A stretch of 64,000 bases of DNA, taken from assembly GCF_017308975.1 (NCBI RefSeq), contig NZ_JADWPD010000004.1:69901-133900 (forward strand). The letters run 5' to 3'. Shown here one piece after another: positions 39,488 to 46,882 of this stretch; the stretch's first letter is position 1; each line of letters begins with the position of its first letter. The position numbers and the translations under genes are program-made. Below the pieces are notes generated by a model. That model did no database searches. It was not told the origin of the DNA and saw nothing but the letters and a program-made list of their open reading frames with translations. Source of the stretch: Amycolatopsis sp. MtRt-6. Its GTDB lineage: Bacteria; Actinomycetota; Actinomycetes; Mycobacteriales; Pseudonocardiaceae.

Positions 39488-40988
39488 ATTCCGGGCCGCG
39501 GCGCAGCGGGCGGACCGCCGGGCCCTGCACCACGTCGCCGTCGACGCCGAAGCGCGAACCGTGGCAGGGGCAGTCCCAGGTCTTCTCGGCGTCGTTGAAC
39601 GAAACCAGGCACCCGAGGTGCGTGCAGTGCGCGCCGACCGTGTGCAGCTTCCCGGCTTCGTCGCGGTGGGCGGCGACCAGCTCGCCGCCGACGCGGACGA
39701 CCTCGGCTTCGCCGGGCTGGAGGTCGTCGAGCTTCTCCGAGCGCCACAGCGCCGCCACGTGGTCGCCGACGAGGTACTTCGCGACGGTCAGGTTGTCCTG
39801 GGCCACCTCGAGCACCGAGCGGGCGTCGAAGCGGTTGGGGTCGAACAGGTCTGCGGCCGCGTGCGGCTCGCCGAGGATCCTCGCCGCCAGCACGTGGCCC
39901 GCGGCCGTGCCGCCGGTCATGCCCCACTGGCCGAACCCGGTGGCCACCCACAGGGTCTTCGTGCCCGGCAGGTAGCGGCCGACGTACGGCATCAGGTCGG
40001 GGGTGGACATGTCGTGGGCGGACCAGCGGTGGGTGACGCGGCGCAGCCCCGCGTGCGCGTCCGCCCACTCCGCGAGCCGCCGGTAGCGGCGTTCGACGTT
40101 GACGTGCGCGCCCACGCGGTAGTGCTCGCCGCCGGCGATCACCATCGGCGTCCCCTGCTCGGTGTACCCGCGCACGGAGTGGTGCGTGTCGGCGTCGAGG
40201 AACATGCCTTCCGGCGCGGCGTTCCCGGCGGCCGGGCCCGCGACGACGAGGTCGCGCACCGGGTCGAGCCGGGCGAAGTACAGGCCGCGGTCGAGCACCG
40301 GGTAGTGCGTCGCGACGACGACTTCGCCCGCGACGACGTCGCCGCGCGAAGTGCGGACGGTCTGCCCGTTGAGCGCGGTCGCCCGGGCGTGTTCGACGAT
40401 GGTGCCGCCCGCCCGCTCGGTTTCGGCGGCCAGGCCGAGCAGCCACCGGCGCGGGTGGAAGTGGGCCTGGCCGGTGGTCCGGACGGCGCCGAGCGCGGGG
40501 ACGTCGAGCGCGACGTCCTCGGTGAACGACGCCGGCAGGCCCGCCGCGGCGGCCGCGTCCGCTTCCTGCTTGAGGGAGTCCACGGTGCTTTCCCGCGTCG
40601 TGTAGACGTAGCTGTCCGCGCGGGTGAAGCCGCAGTCGATGCCGAGCTCGGCCGCGGTGGCGGCAATCCACTCGCACGCCGCCGTCTGCGTGCCGGCGTA
40701 GGCTTTCGCGGCGCCGGCGCCGTGGCGGGACGTCAGGTCCGCGTACTTCGCCCCGTGCTGGGCGCTGACCTTCGCGGTGGTGTGGCCGGACACCCCGGCC
40801 GCGACCCGCTCGGCCTCCAGCACGACCACCGACCGGCCGGCCCGTGCGAGCAGCAGCGCGGTCGTGAGCCCGGCGATCCCCGCGCCGAGCACGGCGACGT
40901 CGGCGGACTCCGGCACCGGCACGCCGGTGCGATCCGGGGAAGGGGCGGTGTCGACCCACAGCGAAAGCGGTTCGGGCAGGGCTGTCAT
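39486..40988 (-). CDS. FAD-dependent oxidoreductase with C-terminal Rieske domain
   Basis: 500 aa. DAO-type FAD domain (VAVLGAGIAGLTTALLLARAGRSVVVLEA, residues about 31-60) followed by a Rieske [2Fe-2S] domain at the C-terminus with CTHLGC and CPCHGS carrying the two Cys-x-His pairs. This combination is known in actinobacteria and Bacillus (YhfW-like). The domain likely passes electrons between FAD and the cluster. The ATG lies eight bases after the -10, so leaderless. Confidence 0.9.
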   Translation of the reverse strand: MTALPEPLSLWVDTAPSPDRTGVPVPESADVAVLGAGIAGLTTALLLARAGRSVVVLEAERVAAGVSGHTTAKVSAQHGAKYADLTSRHGAGAAKAYAGTQTAACEWIAATAAELGIDCGFTRADSYVYTTRESTVDSLKQEADAAAAAGLPASFTEDVALDVPALGAVRTTGQAHFHPRRWLLGLAAETERAGGTIVEHARATALNGQTVRTSRGDVVAGEVVVATHYPVLDRGLYFARLDPVRDLVVAGPAAGNAAPEGMFLDADTHHSVRGYTEQGTPMVIAGGEHYRVGAHVNVERRYRRLAEWADAHAGLRRVTHRWSAHDMSTPDLMPYVGRYLPGTKTLWVATGFGQWGMTGGTAAGHVLAARILGEPHAAADLFDPNRFDARSVLEVAQDNLTVAKYLVGDHVAALWRSEKLDDLQPGEAEVVRVGGELVAAHRDEAGKLHTVGAHCTHLGCLVSFNDAEKTWDCPCHGSRFGVDGDVVQGPAVRPLRRGPE

Positions 40989-40996
40989 GCCTGCGG

Positions 40997-41021
40997 ATGC
41001 CCGCTGACGGCCTCGGCAAAC
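40997..41021 (-). promoter_or_regulatory. SigF/SigB-type promoter
   Basis: Minus strand: GTTT (41018-41021), 15-nt spacer, GGGCAT (40997-41002). One mismatch in the -10. Confidence 0.6.
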
Positions 41022-41036
41022 CGGCCATCCGGCCCC

Positions 41037-41063
41037 GTTTGACCCGCTCGAAAGCGGGGGTAG
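41037..41063 (+). promoter_or_regulatory. SigF/SigB-type promoter
   Basis: GTTT (41037-41040), 17-nt spacer, GGGTAG (41058-41063), ending nine bases before the ATP-grasp gene ATG. A small inverted repeat (CCCGCTCGAAAGCGGG) fills the spacer. Confidence 0.7.
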
Positions 41064-41072
41064 CCCCTGCGC

Positions 41073-42347
41073 ATGAGTACCGACATCTTCGTGATCGGCC
41101 TGGACGAGGAGAACCGGCGCGTTCTGGAACGCCTGCCCTGGGCCGGGAACCACCGGTTCCACGGCCTGCTGACCCCCGAAGAGCTGCAGCACGGCGACAT
41201 CGACTTCGAAGCGCTCCTGAAGACGGCGCAGCACGAACTGGACGCGTTCGACGGCGAGGTCGGCGCGATCGTCAGCTACTGGGACTTCCCGGCCGCTTCG
41301 CTGGTGCCCATCCTGTGCGCCCGCCACGGCCTGCCCAGCGTGCCGCTGGAGGCGGTGCTGAAGTGCGAGCACAAGTACTGGAGCCGGCTGGAGCAGAGAA
41401 AGGTGATCGACGAGCTGCCGAACTTCGGCATCGTCGACCTCGACGACGAGCACCCGGCCCCGCCGGAGGGTGTCGGCTACCCGATGTGGCTCAAGCCGGT
41501 GAAGTCCTTCTCCTCCGAACTCGCCTTCAAGGCGGAGAACGACGCCGAGTTCGCCGACGCCGTCGCCGAGATCCGGGCCGGCGTGGGCCGCGTGGGGGAG
41601 CCGTTCGGCTCCGTGCTCGACCAGGTCGACCTCCCGCCGGAGATCGCCCGGGTCGGCGGTGCCGCCTGCCTGGCCGAAGAGGCGCTGCACGGCGTCCAGG
41701 CGGCCGTCGAAGGCTACGTTTACCAGGGCGAGGTCACCGTTTACGGCGCCCTGGACTCGATCAACTACCCCGGCAGCTCGTCGTTCCTCCGCCACCAGTA
41801 CCCGTCGCAGCTGGGGGAGGAGGCGGTCCAGCGGATGCGGGACGTCGCCGAGCGGGTGATGAAGCAGATCGGCTTCGACAACGCCACGTTCAGCATCGAG
41901 TTCTTCTGCGACCCCGAGTCGGGCCAGGTGTGCCTGCTGGAGATCAACCCGCGGCACTCGCAGTCGCACGCCGAGCTGTTCGAGTTCGTCGACGGCGTCG
42001 CCAACCACGAGATCATGGTCCGCCTCGGCCTGGGCCAGGACCCCGCCCGCCGGGCCACGAAGGGCACCTACCAGATCGCCGGCAAGTGGTACCTGCGCCG
42101 ATTCGAGGACGGCGTGGTGACGCGCGTGCCGACGCCCGAGGAGATCACGACGGTGCAGAACCGCATCGACGGGACCCAGATCGAGATCGTGCCGGAGGCC
42201 GGGCAGCGGCTGTCGGACCTGCCGGAACAGGACAGCTACAGCTTCGAGCTGGCGCACCTGTTCGTCGCCGGGCACACCGAGCACGAGATGGTGCGGAAGT
42301 ACCAGGCCTGCGTGGACGCGCTGCCGTTCGAGTTCGACCCGGCATAG
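41073..42347 (+). CDS. ATP-grasp carboxylate-amine ligase-like protein
   Basis: 424 aa. N-terminal pre-ATP-grasp Rossmann part (DIFVIGLDEENRRVLERL), then the ATP-grasp core: LKCEHKYWSRLEQRKVI, MWLKPVKSFSSELAF as the ATP-binding Lys strand, and metal-binding IEFFCDPESGQVCLLEINPRHSQSHAELF. It resembles biotin-carboxylase-like ligases that join a carboxylate to an amine or thiol. Substrates unknown. The ATG follows the -10 directly (leaderless). Possibly linked to the YbdK-type ligases at 45-48 kb. Confidence 0.88.
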   Translation: MSTDIFVIGLDEENRRVLERLPWAGNHRFHGLLTPEELQHGDIDFEALLKTAQHELDAFDGEVGAIVSYWDFPAASLVPILCARHGLPSVPLEAVLKCEHKYWSRLEQRKVIDELPNFGIVDLDDEHPAPPEGVGYPMWLKPVKSFSSELAFKAENDAEFADAVAEIRAGVGRVGEPFGSVLDQVDLPPEIARVGGAACLAEEALHGVQAAVEGYVYQGEVTVYGALDSINYPGSSSFLRHQYPSQLGEEAVQRMRDVAERVMKQIGFDNATFSIEFFCDPESGQVCLLEINPRHSQSHAELFEFVDGVANHEIMVRLGLGQDPARRATKGTYQIAGKWYLRRFEDGVVTRVPTPEEITTVQNRIDGTQIEIVPEAGQRLSDLPEQDSYSFELAHLFVAGHTEHEMVRKYQACVDALPFEFDPA

Positions 42348-42353
42348 GCCTGC

Positions 42354-42869
42354 TCAGTAATAGCCCTTCGTGCCGTCGAGCAGCTCCCGGACGATGTCGG
42401 CGTGCCCCGCGTGCCGCCCCGTCTCCTCGATGAGGTGGATCAGCATCCAGCGGAGGTTGGCACCCCCGGCGCGGAAGCCGGCGTGGCGGCCGACATCGTC
42501 CAGGGAGGCCGCGGCGACGATGGCGTTGCTGCGGGCGCACTGGGCCTCGTACTCGGCGAGGAGCTCGGCGAGCGGGCGGCCGTCGGTGCGCCAGTCGGCA
42601 TCCTCGGCGGACTCGTCGAACGCCGGATTCGGCTTCTCGTCGCCGCCGAGGAACAACACCTCCAGCCAGGTGTGCTCGGTCCAGCGCATGTGCGTGACGA
42701 GACCGGCCATCGTCATGGCGGGTGAGGTCGGGACGACCGACCGGTGGGCGTCGTCCTCGCTCAGCCCCGCGCACTTCCAGCGGAGGATCTGCCGTTGCAG
42801 GTCCAGCCAGCCGATGAGCGCGGTGCGTTCGTCCGCCTGCAGCGGGGGACGTGTCAGTTCCGGGGCCAT
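42354..42869 (-). CDS. DinB-family protein (DUF664)
   Basis: 171 aa, four-helix DinB/YfiT fold. The three metal His are in LVTHMRWTEHTW and HLIEETGRHAGH. In actinobacteria such proteins include mycothiol S-transferases and maleylpyruvate isomerase relatives, so thiol transfer is possible. A GGGTAG lies 21 nt upstream (minus strand, 42891-42896), but no GTTT-like -35 fits, so promoter assignment is left open. Confidence 0.85.
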   Translation of the reverse strand: MAPELTRPPLQADERTALIGWLDLQRQILRWKCAGLSEDDAHRSVVPTSPAMTMAGLVTHMRWTEHTWLEVLFLGGDEKPNPAFDESAEDADWRTDGRPLAELLAEYEAQCARSNAIVAAASLDDVGRHAGFRAGGANLRWMLIHLIEETGRHAGHADIVRELLDGTKGYY

Positions 42870-42940
42870 GCCGGCGCACGCTACCCCGGGGCGGCTTGGA
42901 GCGGCACCTGGTTTTGGGACCGGCGCACGGCCGCGAAAAG

Positions 42941-42978
42941 GCGGGGGCGCGCCCGGACTGTCCGAACGCGACCCCCGC
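42941..42978. terminator. Imperfect GC hairpin after the 54-aa gene
   Basis: GCGGGGG (42941-42947) pairs with CCCCCGC (42972-42978), with further partial pairing inside. Placed just past the stop codon of the minus-strand 54-aa gene. Confidence 0.45.
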
Positions 42979-42989
42979 CGCGGGGGTGA

Positions 42990-43154
42990 TCAGCCCGACT
43001 GCGGGTCGCTGTCGTCGTGTTCGTTGCCGCCCGACGTGCCCTGCTCGCCGCGGAGCGTCTCGCGCTGCGCCTCCGGCGTGTCACCGTGCGGGTCGTCGCC
43101 GCGCGCGCCTTCAGCGGGCTCCGTGGGGTGCTGCGTGCGTTCCTCGGACGTCAT
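42990..43154 (-). CDS. Small hydrophilin-like protein
   Basis: 54 aa, made almost entirely of Glu, Asp, Gly, Thr, Gln, Pro, His and Arg, with only two aliphatic residues, hence surely disordered. ATG with AAGGAGGG upstream and a matching stress-type promoter. Composition fits the hydrophilin idea of desiccation/osmotic protection, but similarity is compositional only. An upstream in-frame ATG at 43322 would run through both promoters and is rejected. Confidence 0.65.
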   Translation of the reverse strand: MTSEERTQHPTEPAEGARGDDPHGDTPEAQRETLRGEQGTSGGNEHDDSDPQSG

Positions 43155-43190
43155 CCGGATCCCTCCTTCACGTGGTCCTTTCCGGACCGG

Positions 43191-43215
43191 ATACCCGGCT
43201 GCCCGCGGCTCAACC
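43191..43215 (-). promoter_or_regulatory. SigF/SigB-type promoter
   Basis: Minus strand: GGTT (43212-43215), 15-nt spacer, GGGTAT (43191-43196), for the 54-aa gene. Confidence 0.65.
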
Positions 43216-43221
43216 ACCGGC

Positions 43222-43246
43222 GTTTGCCGCGATGATCGCCGGGTAG
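43222..43246 (+). promoter_or_regulatory. SigF/SigB-type promoter, perfect match
   Basis: GTTT (43222-43225), 15-nt spacer, GGGTAG (43241-43246), six bases from the divergent -35. It serves the methyltransferase and CDGSH genes. Confidence 0.78.
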
Positions 43247-43312
43247 CCGGGAGCGACGCGGTTGTCCCACCGGCGATCGCGCCGGGACCGCGGTGAGGTG
43301 AAGGAGACCCTG

Positions 43313-44032
43313 ATGACCACATCGGCGGAACCCGTCCGCCCGGGCCTCTTGGCCGCCCGGTCCGTCGTCCACCATCCGGTGCCGCCCACGCCGCGGGTGC
43401 TGCGGTTGCCCGGCGTCTACCGCCCCCAGGAAGACACCGCCCTGCTCGCCTCGGCGATCACCGAACTGGCGGTCCCGGCCGGTGCGCGGGCGCTCGACCT
43501 GTGCACCGGCACCGGCGCGCAGGCGATCACCCTGGCCCGCCGCGGCGCGGCCACCGTGCTGGCGATGGACCTTTCGCGCCGGGCGCTGGCCTCGGCACGG
43601 CTCAACGCGCTGATCCGCAGGCTCACCGTGCGCCCGTGCCGGGGCGGCCTCGCCAGAGCGCTGCGCGAAGGCCCGTTCGACGTCGTCGTCGCGAACCCGC
43701 CGTACGTGCCGTCGCCGGTCCCGGCGGTCCGGTCCACCCGGGGCTGGGACGCGGGCCCGGACGGCCGCGCGCTGCTGGACCCGCTGTGCGCCGCCGCGGG
43801 CACGCTGCTGCGGCCGGGCGGGACGATGCTGCTCGTGCAGTCCGCGCTGTCCGATGTGGACAAATCGCGGGAAATGCTGGCCGCGAACGGGTTGCGAGCC
43901 TCGGTGGCCCGGCGGGCGTGGATCCCGTTCGGTCCGGTCCTTTCCGGACGGACGGAGTTCCTCGAGGCGGCCGGGCTGATCGAGCCCGGTCAGCGCGTGG
44001 AAGAGCTGGTGGTGCTCCGTGCCGACCGGTGA
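43313..44032 (+). CDS. HemK-like class I methyltransferase
   Basis: 239 aa, ATG with GAAGGAGACC. SAM-binding LDLCTGTGAQAITLARRG and the NPPY motif (FDVVVANPPYVPSP) of the HemK/PrmC N5-glutamine methyltransferase group. It lacks the N-terminal substrate domain of PrmC, as in the shorter HemK2-like proteins. Target unknown: a protein glutamine, a nucleic acid base or a small molecule. The CDGSH gene overlaps its 3' end. Confidence 0.85.
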   Translation: MTTSAEPVRPGLLAARSVVHHPVPPTPRVLRLPGVYRPQEDTALLASAITELAVPAGARALDLCTGTGAQAITLARRGAATVLAMDLSRRALASARLNALIRRLTVRPCRGGLARALREGPFDVVVANPPYVPSPVPAVRSTRGWDAGPDGRALLDPLCAAAGTLLRPGGTMLLVQSALSDVDKSREMLAANGLRASVARRAWIPFGPVLSGRTEFLEAAGLIEPGQRVEELVVLRADR

Positions 44033-44228
44033 GCGCGCGCCCCGCCGGGTGACCGTCGTCCCGGGCGGCCCGGTGCTGGTGGAGGGACCGGTCGAGCTGT
44101 GCACGCCGGACGGCGAGCTGGTGCGGTCCGACCGGTTCCTGGTCGCGGTGTGCGCGTGCCGGCGCAGCAAGCGGTTCCCGTTCTGCGACACCAGCCACCG
44201 CAAACGCGTCCGCACGCAGGACAGCTGA
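44019..44228 (+). CDS. CDGSH iron-sulfur domain protein
   Basis: 69 aa, GTG start within the end of the methyltransferase gene (14-nt overlap). VAVCACRRSKRFPFCDTSHRK holds the three Cys and one His of a [2Fe-2S] CDGSH site, here as CxC...CDTSH. In bacteria such proteins act in redox or iron sensing. Soluble and single-domain. Confidence 0.88.
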   Translation: MPTGERAPRRVTVVPGGPVLVEGPVELCTPDGELVRSDRFLVAVCACRRSKRFPFCDTSHRKRVRTQDS

Positions 44229-44246
44229 GCCGCCGGCGACGGGTGC

Positions 44247-45242
44247 TCACGACCGCAGCGAGGACTCCCCGGCCCGCCAGCGGCCGAGCACCTGCTCGCC
44301 GAAGCGGCCCTCGAGGAACTCGGTGGCCTGGATGCCGAACACGACGTCGGCGGCCAGCTCGGGCTCCTGCTCCAGCAGGTCGCCGAGCACGTCGTGGCGC
44401 ATGACCTGCTCGTGGACCGCGTCCGCTTCGATGTGCTCGGTGTAGAAGAGCAGGCACGCCTCCGGCGCGTCGAGGCGCCGCAGGGCCTGGTCCATCCGCT
44501 GCGCGGACGGCGCCGTGGTGATCTCCGCCGCCGCGAAGTGCCCGCACAGCGCGCCCCGCAGCGACCGGTGCAGGCCGAACAGGGACATCATGTTGACCAC
44601 CGCCAGCATCGTGCCGGGAACCTGGTCGATCAGTTCGAGGTAGCCGTCGGGCAGGCCGGCCGCGCGCAGCAGGTCGGCGTAGAGGCGCGCGTGCACCCGT
44701 TCCGCGTGGCCGCCGCCGAACTCGTCGAACTCGACCGCGACCAGCGCGGCCTTGGCCCGGCCCCGCAGCCGCGGGATGACCCACGCGTGCGGGTCGGCCT
44801 CCTTGTGGTGGTAGATCGAGCGGTGCGTGAAGTACTCCCGCAACTGCGGCCAGTCGCCGTGGTCGCGCAGGAAGTGGGAGATCCCTTCGGCGTCGATCGG
44901 CTCGACCAGCAGGGCGTCGAGCTCGGCCGTGACATCCTCGCCGCCGGCCACGTTGTCGCGGAGCGCGGCCAGGAACCGCGTCTCCAGCGCGCCGCGCAGG
45001 CGCAGCAGCTCCGGGTCCCACTCCCAGTCGGGCGAGACGCCCGGCAGGCCCTGGTAGTGCAGCTCGTAGCACAGGTGCAGGGCCAGCTGGAGGTCGTCGC
45101 CGAGCGGGTCGGTGTCCGCGACGACGTCGAAGTCCAGGTCGGCCCGCGGCCGGGCACGCAGGAGGGTCCCCAGGACGGACTCGGAGAGCGGGCCCCGGGC
45201 GGCAGGCAGGGTGACCGCGGCCGGGGTGGTGGAAGTCGTCAT
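44247..45242 (-). CDS. Iron-containing redox enzyme family (haem-oxygenase-like diiron) protein
   Basis: 331 aa, all helical. Candidate metal ligands lie in FTHRSIYHHKEADPHAWVIPRL, LVAVEFDEFGGGHAERVH and FYTEHIEADAVHEQV, spaced as in the haem-oxygenase-like diiron oxidase/oxygenase superfamily. Members oxidise diverse small molecules and some have no known role. The ATG is eight bases after GGGTAG; that -10 includes the stop codon of the upstream YbdK-type gene. Confidence 0.82.
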   Translation of the reverse strand: MTTSTTPAAVTLPAARGPLSESVLGTLLRARPRADLDFDVVADTDPLGDDLQLALHLCYELHYQGLPGVSPDWEWDPELLRLRGALETRFLAALRDNVAGGEDVTAELDALLVEPIDAEGISHFLRDHGDWPQLREYFTHRSIYHHKEADPHAWVIPRLRGRAKAALVAVEFDEFGGGHAERVHARLYADLLRAAGLPDGYLELIDQVPGTMLAVVNMMSLFGLHRSLRGALCGHFAAAEITTAPSAQRMDQALRRLDAPEACLLFYTEHIEADAVHEQVMRHDVLGDLLEQEPELAADVVFGIQATEFLEGRFGEQVLGRWRAGESSLRS

Positions 45243-45250
45243 GCCACCGG

Positions 45251-45275
45251 CTACCCGGTGCGCAGCGTTCCATGC
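45251..45275 (-). promoter_or_regulatory. SigF/SigB-type promoter inside the upstream gene's end
   Basis: Minus strand: GCAT (45272-45275), 15-nt spacer, GGGTAG (45251-45256). The final TAG of the -10 is also the stop codon of the YbdK-type gene. Confidence 0.6.
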
Positions 45276-46384
45276 CCGGTGGGCACGGTCGCCGCGGTGA
45301 GCCACCGCACCGCGGCCGCCGTCCCGCCGTCGGCGGCCGCGCGCTGCTGCGCGGCGCCGGTGCCCTCGGCCCGCACCGCGTCGACGAGCTTCCGGACCTC
45401 GGCCAGGTCGCCGCTTTCTTCCAGCGGCGCCCGGACGTGCGTCAGCAGCTCCTCGACCAGGGCCCACGCGGGCCGCCGCGTCTGTTCGGCGGCGTCCACC
45501 AGCTGCCCGTCGAGGCCGTGGCGCGCCGCGGCCCACACGGCCGCCGCCGCGACCTGCGGGGACAGCGGCCCGGCTTCCCGGCCCGCGGCGAGGTCGTCCA
45601 GCGCCCGCCACACCAGTGCCCGGCTCAGCAGGGCCTGCAGCACGGCGTGGTCGACGGTCAGCGCGGTGTCGGCGACCCGGAACTCGACGGTCGGGAACCG
45701 GCCGGACGGGCGGGCCAGCCAGAACGTCTGGTCCGGGTCGACGAGCGCGCCGCACTCGACCAGCGTCTCGACGGCCCGGCGGTACTCGGCGTGTCCCCGC
45801 AGGTGCGGCGCGACACCGGACCCCGGGAAACGGGACTGCAGGACCATCCGCCAGCTGGCGTACCCGGTGTCGCGCCCGTGGTCGGACGGCGAATTGACCG
45901 ACAGGGCGAGCAGCGTGGGCAGCCACCGGCCGAGGTGGTTGACGACGGCGACCGCGGTGTCGGGATCGGGCACCCCGACGTGGACGTGGCACCCGCAGGC
46001 TTCGTAGTCGGCGACGACCGCGCCGTAGACGGCGTCGATTTCGGCGTACCGGCCGGTGCTCGCCGGCGGCGGCGCGGCCGGCGCCGGCCCGATCGGCGTG
46101 CCGGTCGCCAGGAGCGCGCAGTCCTCGGCCGCGGCGGCCCCCGCCAGCACGCGGCGCGCGGCGGTCAGCTGGTGGCGGAGCTCGTCCGCGCCGGCGCAGA
46201 CGCCGCTGGCCGCCTCGAGCTGCGTGAGCCGCAGTTCCCGGTGCACCCGCACGCCGTCGGGCAGCGGGCCGTGGTGGCGGTGGCGGGCCAGCACCGGTTC
46301 CGCGCACGGCGACGCGTGCCCGGTGCGGGGATTCACGAGGAGGAACTCCTCTTCGACACCCATCGTGGGCGGGCCGTCGGACAT
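45251..46384 (-). CDS. YbdK-type carboxylate-amine ligase (GCS2 family)
   Basis: 377 aa, ATG with GGAAGGAG. GVEEEFLLVNPRTG at the start and CGCHVHVGVPD in the middle are the metal/ATP-binding motifs of the GCS2 family, which includes YbdK weak glutamate-cysteine ligases and EgtA. A cleft Glu/Arg pair occurs in PTVEFRVADTAL. Whether it joins glutamate to cysteine or another amine is not predictable. Paralogue of the gene at 46879. Confidence 0.88.
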   Translation of the reverse strand: MSDGPPTMGVEEEFLLVNPRTGHASPCAEPVLARHRHHGPLPDGVRVHRELRLTQLEAASGVCAGADELRHQLTAARRVLAGAAAAEDCALLATGTPIGPAPAAPPPASTGRYAEIDAVYGAVVADYEACGCHVHVGVPDPDTAVAVVNHLGRWLPTLLALSVNSPSDHGRDTGYASWRMVLQSRFPGSGVAPHLRGHAEYRRAVETLVECGALVDPDQTFWLARPSGRFPTVEFRVADTALTVDHAVLQALLSRALVWRALDDLAAGREAGPLSPQVAAAAVWAAARHGLDGQLVDAAEQTRRPAWALVEELLTHVRAPLEESGDLAEVRKLVDAVRAEGTGAAQQRAAADGGTAAAVRWLTAATVPTGHGTLRTG

Positions 46385-46417
46385 GGGCGGGCTCCTTCCG
46401 GAGGGCGTCCGCCGGGG

Positions 46418-46442
46418 TTACCCGTTCCCGCCGCGGAAATGC
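46418..46442 (-). promoter_or_regulatory. SigF/SigB-type promoter
   Basis: Minus strand: GCAT (46439-46442), 15-nt spacer, GGGTAA (46418-46423), 33 nt before the ATG of the first YbdK-type gene. Confidence 0.6.
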
Positions 46443-46459
46443 GCCCGGACGCGGGGCTT

Positions 46460-46486
46460 GTTTCGCCGTGCGCGCGCCGCGGGTAC
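46460..46486 (+). promoter_or_regulatory. SigF/SigB-type promoter
   Basis: GTTT (46460-46463), 17-nt spacer, GGGTAC (46481-46486), ending nine bases before the STAS gene ATG. Confidence 0.68.
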
Positions 46487-46495
46487 CTCGCACCC

Positions 46496-46882
46496 ATGAC
46501 GACTCACGAGCGGCTGCGGGTCGCCGGGGTGGAGACCCCGCCCGCGCACCGGCTGCCTTCGCCCCGCGCCCCGTCCGACGGCGACCTGGGAAGCCGCATC
46601 CGCTGGAAGAGCCCCGACGCGGTCGTCGTGGAGGTCACCGGCGAAGTCGACCTGTGCACGGTGGCCGGGCTGGCGGCCGTCCTGGACGAACACCTCCGGG
46701 CCCGCCCCGGTGTCCTGCGGGTGGACCTGGGGCAGGTCCGGTTCCTCGGCGCCGCGGGCATCCGGGTGCTGCTGCGCGCCCACCGGCACGCCGAAGCCGC
46801 GGGCGTCCACCTGGTCGTCGACCCGGGCCGGTCGCGCGCGGCGGTGCGGGCGCTCGAACTGCTGGACCGCCTCCCGGGTTAG
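46496..46882 (+). CDS. STAS-domain protein, anti-sigma-factor-antagonist type
   Basis: 128 aa: about 35 unstructured residues, then a STAS domain (VVVEVTGEVDLCTVAGLAAVLDEHL ... VLRVDLGQVRFLGAAGIRVLLRAHRHA). In SpoIIAA/RsbV the phosphorylated Ser lies in a DSSG motif; here the aligned bases give GAAG, so that Ser is Ala. It may bind an anti-sigma kinase without phosphorylation control, or act elsewhere. Leaderless by promoter position. Its location among SigF-type promoters suggests feedback on the sigma factor. Convergent 4-nt overlap with the second YbdK-type gene. Confidence 0.85.
   Translation: MTTHERLRVAGVETPPAHRLPSPRAPSDGDLGSRIRWKSPDAVVVEVTGEVDLCTVAGLAAVLDEHLRARPGVLRVDLGQVRFLGAAGIRVLLRAHRHAEAAGVHLVVDPGRSRAAVRALELLDRLPG

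Noticed and set aside
42891..42896. GGGTAG as a stress promoter for the DinB gene
   Set aside because: No GTTT, GTGT or GCAT-like -35 at 15-17 nt on the right strand; the -10 alone is not enough.
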